A stretch of DNA of 64,000 bases. It comes from Anaerocolumna sp. AGMB13020. GTDB taxonomy: Bacteria; Bacillota; Clostridia; Lachnospirales; Lachnospiraceae. The stretch covers positions 2,046,001-2,110,000 of the forward strand of contig NZ_CP136910.1 in assembly GCF_033100115.1 (NCBI RefSeq), in the 5' to 3' direction. Positions 18,801-27,641 of the stretch are shown here, piece after piece. Both the position numbers and the translations under genes were made by a program. The notes below the pieces were generated by a model. It ran no database searches. It had not been told where the DNA came from and worked only from the letters and a program-made list of their open reading frames with translations. Position 1 is the stretch's first letter. The number at the start of each line of letters is the position of its first letter.

Positions 18801-20163
18801 TTCTGCCTCCTAAGATTCCGCCATAAACCGCATCATACTTCGCTACCAGTTTCTTTGCCAGGGAATAGGAGTTTACCAAGGGGTGCAGCGTAAGAGCCTG
18901 AATGGCAATTTCCTTGGAATTACTCTCAATTGCTTTTACTGTCAGCTTCTCATACATCTTAATCATACGGATTAAAAGATAGCAAGGCTCAGGCACTTCA
19001 CCAATGGGTACAGGCTGAATTCCCTCTGAGGATACCTTGCAGGTAACTTCGATGACATCCTGCTCCTCAAGTCCTGCAATACAACCGTTATTCTCAACGG
19101 AGAGCACCAGATAACGTCCTTCCTCGCTTTGCAGCCCTTCGATACAATCCAGCATCACACCGGCATATCCCATACCGTCCGGTACTTCCAGCTCACCTTT
19201 CTTAATCTCCTCCTGATGACTGCTTCCGGTTTCGATACTCATGTAAGAACCTTCACGAATTGCCATGTAATATAAGAAAATCTGAAGTGCAGCCTCGGGA
19301 TCGGCGTCGATATCAATTTCTTTTAATTCCTGCATCATCTGTATATTTACAGCCTCGATGGTCTTTCCTCTGGTAGCTCCCGATTTTATGATATTTTCAA
19401 GGGCTTTCTCTCTGTGATAATAGTAATACAGATACTCATTGGGTAAGAAACCGATGGAGCGAAGCAGCGTAGGATCAAACATGGAGAATTCCTGTATACC
19501 GGATAAAAAGCTGTCATCCTTTAATAAGTCCTCCAGTATTTCCGTCCCTTTCTTTTTCACGCTCTGAATCCAGGAAAGATGGTTCAGACCGAAGAATTCC
19601 ACATACAGATCTTTCTCATCAACCTCCAAAGCTTTTGCCATTCTGAATTTAGTACTGCTGGGTGCATCACAGATTCCGATAATGCGGTCATAACCGGCAT
19701 TTCTAAGAGCCTGTGTCACAAGACCAGAGGGATTGGTGAAATTAAAGATCCAGGCATCAGGCGCATATTTCTTAACCAATTCACAGTACTCCAATAATAC
19801 CGGAATGGTACGCACTGCCATGGAAAAACCGCCTACTCCTGTGGTTTCCTGTCCAATAACACCTTCCTCCAGTGCAACCTGTTCATCGGTGACCCTGGAG
19901 TGATCCCCCCCAACGCGAAGGGTAGTTACTATATAATCTGCTCCACTGATAGCATCTATGGCATTGTCCGCTGTCTCCAGCACCAGATCTCTGTTCTTTC
20001 GTTTTATTACATGGCTGCAAAGCTTTCCTATCACTTTTAGCTTCTCCTGATTGATATCATACAAAACAACCTTATCTATGTTTAAGTTTTTATAACGTTC
20101 CAGCAGGCCGTTAATAAAGATAACCGTCCTGACACCTGCTCCGCCAATTACTGCAATTTTCAT
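18790..20163 (-). CDS. GH4 family NAD-dependent glycosidase
   Basis: 457 residues from the ATG at 20163, preceded by GGGAGG; the frame extends upstream to 20226 without better support. GH4 enzymes bind NAD+ and a divalent metal and cleave by an oxidation-elimination route. The Rossmann start AVIGGAGVRTVIFINGL, the metal Cys in GICDAPSS (C165) and GLNHLSW (N194, H195) fit the family. These residues are closest to 6-phospho-beta-glucosidase-like members, but substrates in GH4 vary widely. Its position between a PfkB kinase and alpha-mannosidases raises the possibility of a sugar phosphate or mannosyl substrate. The end overlaps the GH38 start. Confidence 0.9.
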   Translation of the reverse strand: MKIAVIGGAGVRTVIFINGLLERYKNLNIDKVVLYDINQEKLKVIGKLCSHVIKRKNRDLVLETADNAIDAISGADYIVTTLRVGGDHSRVTDEQVALEEGVIGQETTGVGGFSMAVRTIPVLLEYCELVKKYAPDAWIFNFTNPSGLVTQALRNAGYDRIIGICDAPSSTKFRMAKALEVDEKDLYVEFFGLNHLSWIQSVKKKGTEILEDLLKDDSFLSGIQEFSMFDPTLLRSIGFLPNEYLYYYYHREKALENIIKSGATRGKTIEAVNIQMMQELKEIDIDADPEAALQIFLYYMAIREGSYMSIETGSSHQEEIKKGELEVPDGMGYAGVMLDCIEGLQSEEGRYLVLSVENNGCIAGLEEQDVIEVTCKVSSEGIQPVPIGEVPEPCYLLIRMIKMYEKLTVKAIESNSKEIAIQALTLHPLVNSYSLAKKLVAKYDAVYGGILGGRNAL

Positions 20164-20342
20164 AATTTCCTCCCTTTCGCCATCTGAGGCGACATAAAAC
20201 TGATAAATGAAGCTTACACAGAGCACTGTAGTACTCCTTATAAAGTCTTCTCTTTGTACATCAGAATCAACTTCTTAAAAATCCTCTCTAAGAGAATAAA
20301 CTGTAATTCCTGGCACTTTCCCTGGTTTCATTAATAACCTTG

Positions 20343-21275
20343 TTAATTTTCTTTGAGAAATTTAAGTAATTCTTCCTGCGTAGGAAATGCTGTATTACCA
20401 CCATAGGCGGTAACAGACCTTGCACCGCAGGCATTTCCGGTTAAAAGGCACTCTCCTACAGGCTTTCCCTTCAGGAAGCCATAGATAAAGCCTGCGTTAA
20501 AGGAATCTCCTGCTCCGGTGGTGTCTACGGCAGTTACCCGAAAAGGTGCGGCCTCATAAAACGCTCCCTGCGAAACAGCAATAGACCCTTTCTTTCCAAG
20601 CTTTGCCGCTGCAATCCTGCAATGCCTTGAGAAATCTTCTATCGCTTCCTTTGCCTCGGCTTTTCCGGAGTAATGAATTGCTTCTGTTTCATTCATAAAC
20701 AAAACATCAATATAGGGAAACAGCTCATAAATTCCCTTAAACCATTCTCCGCTGCTGTCCCAGCCCACATCAAAACTAACAGTAATATCCCCTGTCTCTT
20801 TTATCTTCTTTAACAGGGAAAGATACTGTTCATGATTTTTACTGCCTGCATATTGGGTAACATGTATATGTCTGGCTTGTGCCAATTTGTTAAAATCAAT
20901 TGCCTCTAAATTAAGCTCTGCATTGGTTCCCTGATAGGTAAGAAAAGAGCGGTCCTTTTCATTGGTAAAACTAAGGGAGATTCCTGTTTTATTACTCCGG
21001 CTGATTGTCAACAGAGAATCATCCACATTATTCTTTCGAAACTCGTCTTTTATCAGCTTTCCGTAACAATCCTCACCAATACTGCCTTGAAATACCGGGT
21101 TTAAGCCAAGTTTCCCAAGTCCCAGCGTGAAAAGGGCCGCTCCGCCTCCGACAAAGGTATCCATACAATCAACCAAATCTTCTTCTCCGGGTGCCGGAAA
21201 CTTCTCCACACCGGGTATTACTATATCTATATTAACATCGCCATAGACGAAAGCATCCCACTTTTTTTCTACCAT
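20343..21275 (-). CDS. PfkB-family carbohydrate kinase
   Basis: 310 residues. The N-terminal GDVNIDIVIPG strand, the GGGAALFTLGLGKLG segment and the C-terminal DTTGAGDSFNAGF anion hole with catalytic Asp are the two PfkB signatures. It should phosphorylate a sugar (fructose, mannose-derived sugar or a nucleoside-like sugar) with ATP. The ATG has an AGGAGG sequence close upstream. The gene follows the LplC permease after a 417-nt gap filled by a tandem repeat, and 179 nt separate it from GH4. The kinase probably primes monosaccharides set free by GH38, GH125 or GH4. Exact substrate unknown. Confidence 0.9.
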   Translation of the reverse strand: MVEKKWDAFVYGDVNIDIVIPGVEKFPAPGEEDLVDCMDTFVGGGAALFTLGLGKLGLNPVFQGSIGEDCYGKLIKDEFRKNNVDDSLLTISRSNKTGISLSFTNEKDRSFLTYQGTNAELNLEAIDFNKLAQARHIHVTQYAGSKNHEQYLSLLKKIKETGDITVSFDVGWDSSGEWFKGIYELFPYIDVLFMNETEAIHYSGKAEAKEAIEDFSRHCRIAAAKLGKKGSIAVSQGAFYEAAPFRVTAVDTTGAGDSFNAGFIYGFLKGKPVGECLLTGNACGARSVTAYGGNTAFPTQEELLKFLKEN

Positions 21276-21326
21276 TTCTTCCTCCTTATGACTTTTTACA
21301 TAAATTTAAAATCTACATCCTCTGTA

Positions 21327-21621
21327 TTCTATATAAAAACTTTAGCATGAAAATCTATAAAAGAACTTTACCATCAAATTCTATAAAAGAACTTTACCAT
21401 CAAAATCTATAAAAGAACTTTACTATCAAATTCTATAAAAGAACTTTACCATCAAATTCAATAATAAGAACTTTACCATCAAAAATTCTATAAAACACTT
21501 TACCATCAAATTCTATTACAAGAACCTTTACCATCAAATTCTATAATAAGAACTTTACCATTAAATTCTATAATAAGAACTTTACCATTAAAAATTCTAT
21601 AAAAAAAACTTTACCATCAAA
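21327..21621. repeat. AT-rich 26-nt tandem array, about 11 imperfect copies
   Basis: The unit on the plus strand is close to TTCTATAAAAGAACTTTACC followed by ATCAAA. Copies vary from 25 to 29 nt by small A-run indels and single substitutions. The array fills most of the 417-nt gap between the LplC permease stop and the PfkB kinase start. Every copy contains stop codons in the sense direction, so it is not coding. It lies inside what otherwise looks like one operon. Confidence 0.95.
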
Positions 21622-21692
21622 TATAATTAATAGCTCATTTATAATCATATTAATTATCAGACAATGGTAAAGAATCTCTATTTCGTATTTTG

Positions 21693-22595
21693 TTATTCCT
21701 TAACAGCTCCAATCAAGGCACCCTGGGCAAAATATTTCTGTACAAAGGGATATACACAGAGGATAGGAACTGTTGTAACTACCACCGCCGCCATTTTCAG
21801 GGAATCTGTCGTAACTGTATTAGCATTTTGTGCGATTGCCTGCGCAACCGTAGATACATTCTTTGCTCCCATAGCCTTTGACAGCATCTGCTGTAATACC
21901 GTCTGAACAGGCCATAACTCACTGGTTCTCATGTAAAAGGAGCCTGCAAACCAATCATTCCAATGGTTTACTGCAGTATACAGACCAATAACAGCCAGTA
22001 CGGGTTTACTAAGAGGTAATATGATTCTTGCAAAAGTTCTGAAGTATCCGCAGCCATCCAGCTTCGCCGACTCCTCCAGACTGACAGGTATATTTTCAAA
22101 AAAGGTTCTCATCATCAGTAAATAGGTAACGCTCACTAAGCTTGGCACTACATATACCCAAAAGTTATTCACTAACCCCAGTTTATTAAACTGAATATAA
22201 GTCGGAATCATACCACCGCTGAATAACATGGTAAAGGTAATTAATATGGTGATAATTTTTCTTCCCGGCAAATCCTTTTCCTTTAATGCATAAGCCGCAA
22301 AAGAGGTAACCAATAAACTTGCCAATGTTCCGATAACTGTACGTGCTATGGTTATCTTGTAAGCATTCATAATCTTGCCGTCACGAAAAACCTCTTTATA
22401 GTTATCCAAGGTAAAAACTCTGGTCCAAAAATAAATCCCGCCCTTTGCAGCATCCTTACCGTCATTAAAGGACAATGCCACGATGTTGATACAGGGTAGA
22501 ATTATAATCAGGCAAAGTACGGTTATAATAATATAAATAAGAATCTGAAGAGCCTGTTCTGAACCAGTGGCTTTTATCCTGCTTTTTGTTTTCAT
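21693..22595 (-). CDS. ABC sugar permease, LplC/AraQ type
   Basis: 300 residues with six predicted membrane segments, the first at about residues 15-38. The cytoplasmic EAA loop is seen as NIPVSLEESAKLDGCGYFRTFARIILPLSKP, which contacts the ATPase. It is one of two permeases of a carbohydrate uptake ABC system; the other (LplB type) is at 24487-25419. No ATPase gene is present, which is usual for this group because a shared MsmX/UgpC-type ATPase is encoded elsewhere. An 11-bp hairpin separates it from the upstream lipoprotein gene. Confidence 0.93.
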   Translation of the reverse strand: MKTKSRIKATGSEQALQILIYIIITVLCLIIILPCINIVALSFNDGKDAAKGGIYFWTRVFTLDNYKEVFRDGKIMNAYKITIARTVIGTLASLLVTSFAAYALKEKDLPGRKIITILITFTMLFSGGMIPTYIQFNKLGLVNNFWVYVVPSLVSVTYLLMMRTFFENIPVSLEESAKLDGCGYFRTFARIILPLSKPVLAVIGLYTAVNHWNDWFAGSFYMRTSELWPVQTVLQQMLSKAMGAKNVSTVAQAIAQNANTVTTDSLKMAAVVVTTVPILCVYPFVQKYFAQGALIGAVKE

Positions 22596-22622
22596 ACGAA
22601 CACACCCTGTCCTTTCATTTAT

Positions 22623-22667
22623 TGGGATACCACCTGGAAGTAGCCTGTACTACATAGTGGTATCCCA
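22623..22667 (-). terminator. Intercistronic hairpin between binding protein and permease
   Basis: TGGGATACCAC (22623-22633) and GTGGTATCCCA (22657-22667) are perfect reverse complements of 11 nt. A possible inner GTAG/CTAC pairing lies in the loop. No U-run follows on the minus strand. It is likely an mRNA-stabilising or partial-termination stem that keeps the binding protein more abundant than the permease; this is inference. Confidence 0.65.
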
Positions 22668-22676
22668 TTAATTATC

Positions 22677-24422
22677 CTATTTGGTGTAAAAATCAATTGC
22701 GCTGCTGTCGCTCTTATAGAGATCTGTTAAATATGCAATAAATTCATCATTACCAGCTACTTTTAACTGAGCTCTGAAGGATTCAACAATATCCTTCACT
22801 TCACTGTCAGAGCTTGCATAAATAGCCTGTACCAGCATCTCATTGTAGTTTAATAAGGCCATATTTGCTTTTACTTCTGTAAGTGAATCTGCTGACAAAT
22901 AGGCTGTAGCATCCAGACCGGGAACTAATTTAAGTTTAACCGGATACTCGGTGGCAATCTCAACGGAACGGTTGAAAGTCTCACTGGAAGCTGCTCCAGG
23001 ACGGCTCTCACCAAAGTTCACCAGATTATCTACATTTGTCTGTATGAAGTTAAAGAAGTTGAAACCGGCATTTCCAAAACCTGCTCCTATGTTATTAATA
23101 AGAGCTTCTTTTTCACCGTTATTGATCATATTAAGAACATCTTCTGTAACCTGTGGTTTACCATCCACCATAGTATAGCTTACGCCTTCCACGCCGTACT
23201 CACTCAGGATATGACCTTCAGTTGTTGCAAGGTAATCAAAGAAATCAAGTATCTCTTTGGGGTTTTCAGCCTCTGAGGAGATTGCCCAGGCACCGTTTTG
23301 TGTCTTTCCGTGTACAACCCTGGAATTGTCTCCGGTGAAATCATTTAAAGGTCCCAAAGGAATCCATTCATCAGAGGTGTATACAATATCCTGATAGTTG
23401 TGAACATCGGCAATAATCGCAGAATTGTGTGATCTGGAAACTTCTTCAGCACGGGTAGGATCCATGGTAAAGAACTCAGGATTCATTAAACCGTCGGCCA
23501 GAAGTTTTCTTACATAATTGATTTTATCATATACATAATCTGTGTCGGCTTCGTGTAAGATGGTGCCGTCTTCCTGAATATTGTAGCCATCGCTTACACC
23601 CCAGGTATATCCGGGAACAATATATTTTAAGGTATCAACAGAACCTCCCCAGAATTTCGGTCCCAAGGGGTAAACAGGATTTCCATTTTCATCTTTAAAG
23701 CCGCCTTCTTTAATCTTAACCAGGAGATCATAGAACTCATCCTGCGTCTTAATCTGAGTAGGGTCGATTCCCAGTGCATCAACAATGGATTTCTGTATAT
23801 ACATACCACCAACAAAAGCATCCTGAGGATTGTATTCCAAGGTTCTGTCTTCGGCAGAAATATATAAAGGAAGAATATAAGCTGCTCCGTTAAATTCATC
23901 ACGGAAGGTAATGTTCTTCTTAGCATCATCAGGTAAATAACCGTCTTCCAAATAACGTTTATAAACCTTTGTATCAGGCAATAAACCGGAAACATCCGCA
24001 AACATCTCTTCTCTGGCAGCTTTCAATAAAATAGGAAACTCAGGTCTGGTGGAATTGTCCAGGTAAGAAATAATTACATCCGGAATAGTTCCTGAAGCCA
24101 TCTGCGCTGCCATTACACTGGCATCGCTGTCTCCGGGTGTATACTGGATATCCAGTTTAATACCCGTACGTTTTGTAATCTCCTGCATAACCGGTGTGCT
24201 GTTAAGATCCTGTGGCAGATTATTACCGATATCATCTACATAAGCCTGAATGGTAATGGTTCTGTCAGCAATCCAGGTATCCGGCCTGTTTTCTGCAGTA
24301 CTTTCATTTTCTGTGCTGCTTTTCTTATCATCTGCTTTGCTGCTGCAGCCCGCAAGAGCTGAAGCTGCCATCACAACAACCAAAGCTGTGGCTAAAAAGC
24401 GCTTCTGAAATATTTTTCTCAT
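22677..24422 (-). CDS. ABC sugar-binding lipoprotein, LplA type
   Basis: 581 residues. The signal peptide ends in the lipobox SALAGC near residue 26, followed by a Ser/Lys/Glu-rich linker. It should be lipid-anchored outside the membrane and bind an oligosaccharide for the LplB/LplC permeases. The size and the mature domain (PDVIISYLDNS, NPVYPLGPKFWGGS, NGAWAISSEAENPKEILDFFDYLAT) fit the large LplA/LipO cluster of binding proteins. Strong Shine-Dalgarno GGGAGG. In streptococci a comparable protein, NgtS, binds N-glycans. The neighbouring alpha-mannosidases suggest a mannosyl-oligosaccharide ligand here, which is inference. Confidence 0.93.
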   Translation of the reverse strand: MRKIFQKRFLATALVVVMAASALAGCSSKADDKKSSTENESTAENRPDTWIADRTITIQAYVDDIGNNLPQDLNSTPVMQEITKRTGIKLDIQYTPGDSDASVMAAQMASGTIPDVIISYLDNSTRPEFPILLKAAREEMFADVSGLLPDTKVYKRYLEDGYLPDDAKKNITFRDEFNGAAYILPLYISAEDRTLEYNPQDAFVGGMYIQKSIVDALGIDPTQIKTQDEFYDLLVKIKEGGFKDENGNPVYPLGPKFWGGSVDTLKYIVPGYTWGVSDGYNIQEDGTILHEADTDYVYDKINYVRKLLADGLMNPEFFTMDPTRAEEVSRSHNSAIIADVHNYQDIVYTSDEWIPLGPLNDFTGDNSRVVHGKTQNGAWAISSEAENPKEILDFFDYLATTEGHILSEYGVEGVSYTMVDGKPQVTEDVLNMINNGEKEALINNIGAGFGNAGFNFFNFIQTNVDNLVNFGESRPGAASSETFNRSVEIATEYPVKLKLVPGLDATAYLSADSLTEVKANMALLNYNEMLVQAIYASSDSEVKDIVESFRAQLKVAGNDEFIAYLTDLYKSDSSAIDFYTK

Positions 24423-24486
24423 AATGTTCCTCCCATAAATTATATATTATCTCTGCTTCCCTTATAGCAGTAGAGAGCATTCAAGT

Positions 24487-25419
24487 TTACCAGAGGCTGA
24501 CCTCTGTAAATTTTTTGGACAGTTTATTGCAGATAACCACCAATATCAATCCAACAATACCCTGAATCAATCCGATAGCCGTAGCATAACCAAATTGTCC
24601 GTTTAAAAGACCAACCCGAACCACAAAGGTATCCAAAGTATCAGCAACCGTCATATTTCCGGGGGTTCGAAGCAGATAGATCTGCTCAAAACCAGTAGAT
24701 AACATACCACCCACACCCATAATAAACAACAGACCAATCGTACCGCGAATGCCGGGAATGGTAATATGACGGATTTTCTTTAGCTTAGAACAACCGTCAA
24801 TGCCGGCAGCTTCATATAAGGACGGATCCACGCCACTGATGGCTGCCAGGAACATAATAGAATCCCATCCGATATTTCTCCATAAGTCCATGGAAAACAA
24901 CAATTGGAAGAAGTATTTAGGCTCCATCATAAAAAAGGTTCCGGGATCGCCTCCCATACTGCCAATAATCTGGTTTAGAACGCCTGTATTGGGGGCCAGT
25001 ATTCTCTGTAGCATGGTAACAATAATAACGGTAGATAAAAAATGAGGCAGATAGGTAATAGTCTGGGTAATCTTCTTAAATTTCATATTCTTAATTTCAT
25101 TCAGCATCAAAGCAAGAATAATCGCAAAAGGAAATTCCAGAATACATTTGATCAGACCAACCGTAAGGGTGTTTTTTAAAAGTCTTGTGAAATCAAAGCT
25201 ATTGAAAAAGGTCTCAAAATAACGGAATCCCACCCAGGGGCTGCCCCATATTCCTTTTTTGAAGGAATAATCCTTAAACGCTAATACAATTCCACCCATA
25301 GGTACATAGCATATTAAAATATAATAAATGATACATGGTACCAGCATCAGGTACAGGGGCCAAAATTTAATTAGCCTTCTACCCAAAGAATTATTATCCA
25401 TCGACCTTGGTTGTTTCAT
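24487..25419 (-). CDS. ABC sugar permease, LplB type
   Basis: 310 residues with six hydrophobic segments. The EAA loop reads ISGVDPSLYEAAGIDGCSKLKKI, and the N-terminal LYLMLVPCIIYYILICYVPMGG is the usual first helix of LplB proteins. It pairs with the LplC permease downstream and the lipoprotein between them, in the order LplB, LplA, LplC. It is 74 nt downstream of the metallophosphoesterase gene and 64 nt upstream of the binding protein, so all four probably share a transcript. The ATPase is not encoded here. Confidence 0.93.
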   Translation of the reverse strand: MKQPRSMDNNSLGRRLIKFWPLYLMLVPCIIYYILICYVPMGGIVLAFKDYSFKKGIWGSPWVGFRYFETFFNSFDFTRLLKNTLTVGLIKCILEFPFAIILALMLNEIKNMKFKKITQTITYLPHFLSTVIIVTMLQRILAPNTGVLNQIIGSMGGDPGTFFMMEPKYFFQLLFSMDLWRNIGWDSIMFLAAISGVDPSLYEAAGIDGCSKLKKIRHITIPGIRGTIGLLFIMGVGGMLSTGFEQIYLLRTPGNMTVADTLDTFVVRVGLLNGQFGYATAIGLIQGIVGLILVVICNKLSKKFTEVSLW

Positions 25420-25493
25420 TCAGCTCACACCTCTTTCTTGATATAACCCAATTATAGAAAAATCTCGATTTTCTCACAATGGACAAAACTTTT

Positions 25494-26402
25494 TTATTCA
25501 GTGCATATTTCTACAGCCGAAACAATGCTGCCGTCTTCTAATCGAAGATAGGTCTCAAAGGAGCCTTTGTTCCTTTCTTCCAGCAGAATAATTCTGGCTC
25601 CATGTAAGAATCCTTCTCTGCCATAAGTGTTGTATCCGGTAGCCCTCCCGTATCCAAGCTGTATACCATGTAAATTTCCGATATAGTCGTTAATATGGTC
25701 ATGTCCGGCAAAGACACCTTTTGTATGACCTTCCTCCAGCAAAGCGGTAAAAAAACCAGAATTAACGGCAGGGCAGCACACCTCCTCCAGTTTATTACCT
25801 ATACAGCATTTACTTTCCCATACCTCCTTATATTCGGGCAGCGGAATATGCAGAAACAATAACGAAGCAAAATCACCGTAACTAACCCCCAGTTCTTTTA
25901 TAGCCTTACGGAACCATCTGATCTGCTCCTCCCTGATATAGTCATATCCACCTATGTCCGATAAGACATTGTAGCTACCGCTGTCTAATCCAAACAGAAC
26001 CCACTCAGTCTCATCAATATCATTTTTGATTTCCAAATAGTGATTCCCGATACCAAATCCGGAATCCTCTGCATGAAACACCATAGAACCAGGCATATCC
26101 AGAACCTTCTTAAACAGAACTTCTTTTCCGACCCCTTCCTCCGCATCGTGGTTCCCAAAGACAAAGCTCCAGGGAACCCCAGCCTCCACAAGAGGCTCCA
26201 GTACCCTGTCAAGTCCCTGCAGATTATCCACTCCATAAACGGTATCTCCTGTTATCATAACAAAATCAGGCTTTTCAGCTGCAAGAAGACTTCTCATCAG
26301 ATGAATGGTCTTCTCATCAACACTGCTACCATCGACATAATGTAAATCCGTAAACTGCATGATCTTAAATTTACCATTTTGGAACTTCAGCACTTTTTTC
26401 AT
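25494..26402 (-). CDS. Calcineurin-like metallophosphoesterase
   Basis: 302 residues. All five metal-site blocks are visible: FTDLHY (D19, H21), GDTVYG (D53), GNHDAEEG (N84, H85, D86), the LFLHIPL His near 190 and GHDHIND near 230. No signal peptide. Such proteins hydrolyse phosphomonoesters or diesters; the substrate cannot be read. It is the first gene of the transporter operon, upstream of LplB, in a position where some related loci carry a phosphatase. A role in removing phosphate from phosphomannosyl glycans is a possible but untested idea. Confidence 0.85.
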   Translation of the reverse strand: MKKVLKFQNGKFKIMQFTDLHYVDGSSVDEKTIHLMRSLLAAEKPDFVMITGDTVYGVDNLQGLDRVLEPLVEAGVPWSFVFGNHDAEEGVGKEVLFKKVLDMPGSMVFHAEDSGFGIGNHYLEIKNDIDETEWVLFGLDSGSYNVLSDIGGYDYIREEQIRWFRKAIKELGVSYGDFASLLFLHIPLPEYKEVWESKCCIGNKLEEVCCPAVNSGFFTALLEEGHTKGVFAGHDHINDYIGNLHGIQLGYGRATGYNTYGREGFLHGARIILLEERNKGSFETYLRLEDGSIVSAVEICTE

Positions 26403-26702
26403 ACTTACACCTTTTTTGCTTAACGCAATCTTTCTATATAATTTTATAATTCTTCCTTATCTATGAGTAATCGCTTATTCATTGGTATACTAATTTAAGG
26501 TATTTGTTGTTTATAGGGTATTTGCTTTTTAGAATATTTACATTTTTAGGGGTATTTATTTTTAGGGGTCTTTTTTCCCAGTTACTCTTTTCTTGTCCCA
26601 TTTACTTGTATCTAACTACCAATAGACCATATATCATACAGGTAACTACTCTGCAAAATCTTCCAATCTTTTCAGCAAACACCGAAAAGCTTTCAAAGCG
26701 CA
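26403..26702. other. Divergent intergenic region upstream of the glycan operon
   Basis: AT-rich and without a credible gene. It must hold the promoter of the metallophosphoesterase-LplBAC operon (minus strand) and may hold a YesN-type regulator site. No clear inverted repeat operator was seen. Open frames here are poor in composition and run into the hairpin element. Confidence 0.5.
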
Positions 26703-26916
26703 GGCAGTTTGCAGAACATAGAAAGGATGAATGCGCCTATGGAAATATATTAGAAGTCCTTTTCTCTGAAGATTCTGTGCTATATCCACAAACAGATTGT
26801 CTGAGCGCAGCGAGTTATCTGTTTGAGGATATGCCAAGCACAGAATCTTCAGAGAAATAGGACTTCTTATATATTGTAATCGAAGCATGAATTCTTTCTA
26901 TGTTCTGCAAACTGCC
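26703..26916 (+). repeat. Large imperfect hairpin element, copy B (about 214 nt)
   Basis: The two arms pair over about 105 nt each with roughly 80-85% complementarity by eye. The base is GGCAGTTTGCAGAACATAGA and its complement. The apical loop at 26798-26817 is GTCTGAGCGCAGCGAGTT, and the 3' arm has an extra GCCAAG at 26834-26839. The element is a clear homologue of 33596-33807 and shares its apex and 3' bulge with 1924-2136. It lies in the divergent gap between the metallophosphoesterase and the plus-strand 151-residue gene. Confidence 0.9.
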
Positions 26917-26920
26917 GTCC

Positions 26921-26980
26921 CCTTGTCATCCCTGCTGTCCCTTTGCCATCCCTGTTGTCCCCTTGCCACCCCTGTCATTC
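26921..26980. repeat. Three copies of a 20-nt C/T-rich tandem repeat
   Basis: Exact 20-nt period: CCTTGTCATCCCTGCTGTCC, CTTTGCCATCCCTGTTGTCC and CCTTGCCACCCCTGTCATTC. It abuts the right end of hairpin copy B, whose outer flank also begins CGTCCCC. The array may have arisen together with the insertion of that element. Confidence 0.85.
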
Positions 26981-27185
26981 CCACAACGCATTAAAATAAT
27001 ACTAAAATGAATCCCCCACCACCACAATGGATAAACATTCAAACTATAGTGGATATTTCTATAACTTACCGCTAACATCTTGTTTCTTATATTTGCCAGT
27101 AGTATATTGAAGAGACAGAACCGTGCTCTTCATTCCATGGAATTGAATAAAAGCACACTATAATAAAAGAAAGGATCCAATAATC

Positions 27186-27641
27186 ATGCATACTTACTTT
27201 CAAGCCAGCGGCTCCTTGAACAAGGGCTTTGTGGGGCAGATCTCCTATACAGTTTGCCTGGACAAAGAATATAAAGGCATGAATATAGAATTTTCATTTA
27301 ATAAACAACGCTATACTGAGGTTACCGAGGAATTAAAGTCAGAATTCCTTCACACCTACGGCGGTGAATATGGCATCAGCGATTACTCAGATGAGGAGCT
27401 TGATAACACCCTTCGCGAAATGAAAACAGAGATTCATACTCTGGTTACTATGAATGACGAATTTATAGGCGGGGTACACAAACAGCTTACCACCCGCCAA
27501 ATGACCTTCACACCTGACTTTACCAGCGATGGCTGTCTACCGCAAACAGGTATAGCAGGTGTTCTTAAGATTACTCTGGTTGTATTTAATGTCATTATGG
27601 ATCAAACCGATTATCAGCTGACCTTAACGGTAGAAGGTTAA
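27186..27641 (+). CDS. Hypothetical protein, 151 residues
   Basis: I do not recognise a family with certainty. The protein is soluble, with no signal peptide or membrane segment. An N-terminal beta-rich half (SGSLNKGFVGQISYTVCLD, MNIEFSFNKQRYTEV) is followed by a helical, acidic middle (DYSDEELDNTLREMKTEIHT) and a beta-rich end (GVLKITLVVFNVIMDQTDYQL). An AAAGAAAGGA ribosome site precedes the ATG. It is one of the few plus-strand genes here and is followed by the PHP phosphoesterase after 219 nt. Codon use and composition match the rest of the window, so it is probably a real gene. Confidence 0.7.
   Translation: MHTYFQASGSLNKGFVGQISYTVCLDKEYKGMNIEFSFNKQRYTEVTEELKSEFLHTYGGEYGISDYSDEELDNTLREMKTEIHTLVTMNDEFIGGVHKQLTTRQMTFTPDFTSDGCLPQTGIAGVLKITLVVFNVIMDQTDYQLTLTVEG

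Noticed and set aside
26504..26860. Plus-strand frame that crosses hairpin copy B; its translation resembles that of a frame across copy C (33402-33752)
   Set aside because: The shared peptide follows from nucleotide similarity of the two hairpins. There is no ribosome site, the frame starts in different unrelated flanks, and the other arm gives equally long frames on the opposite strand.
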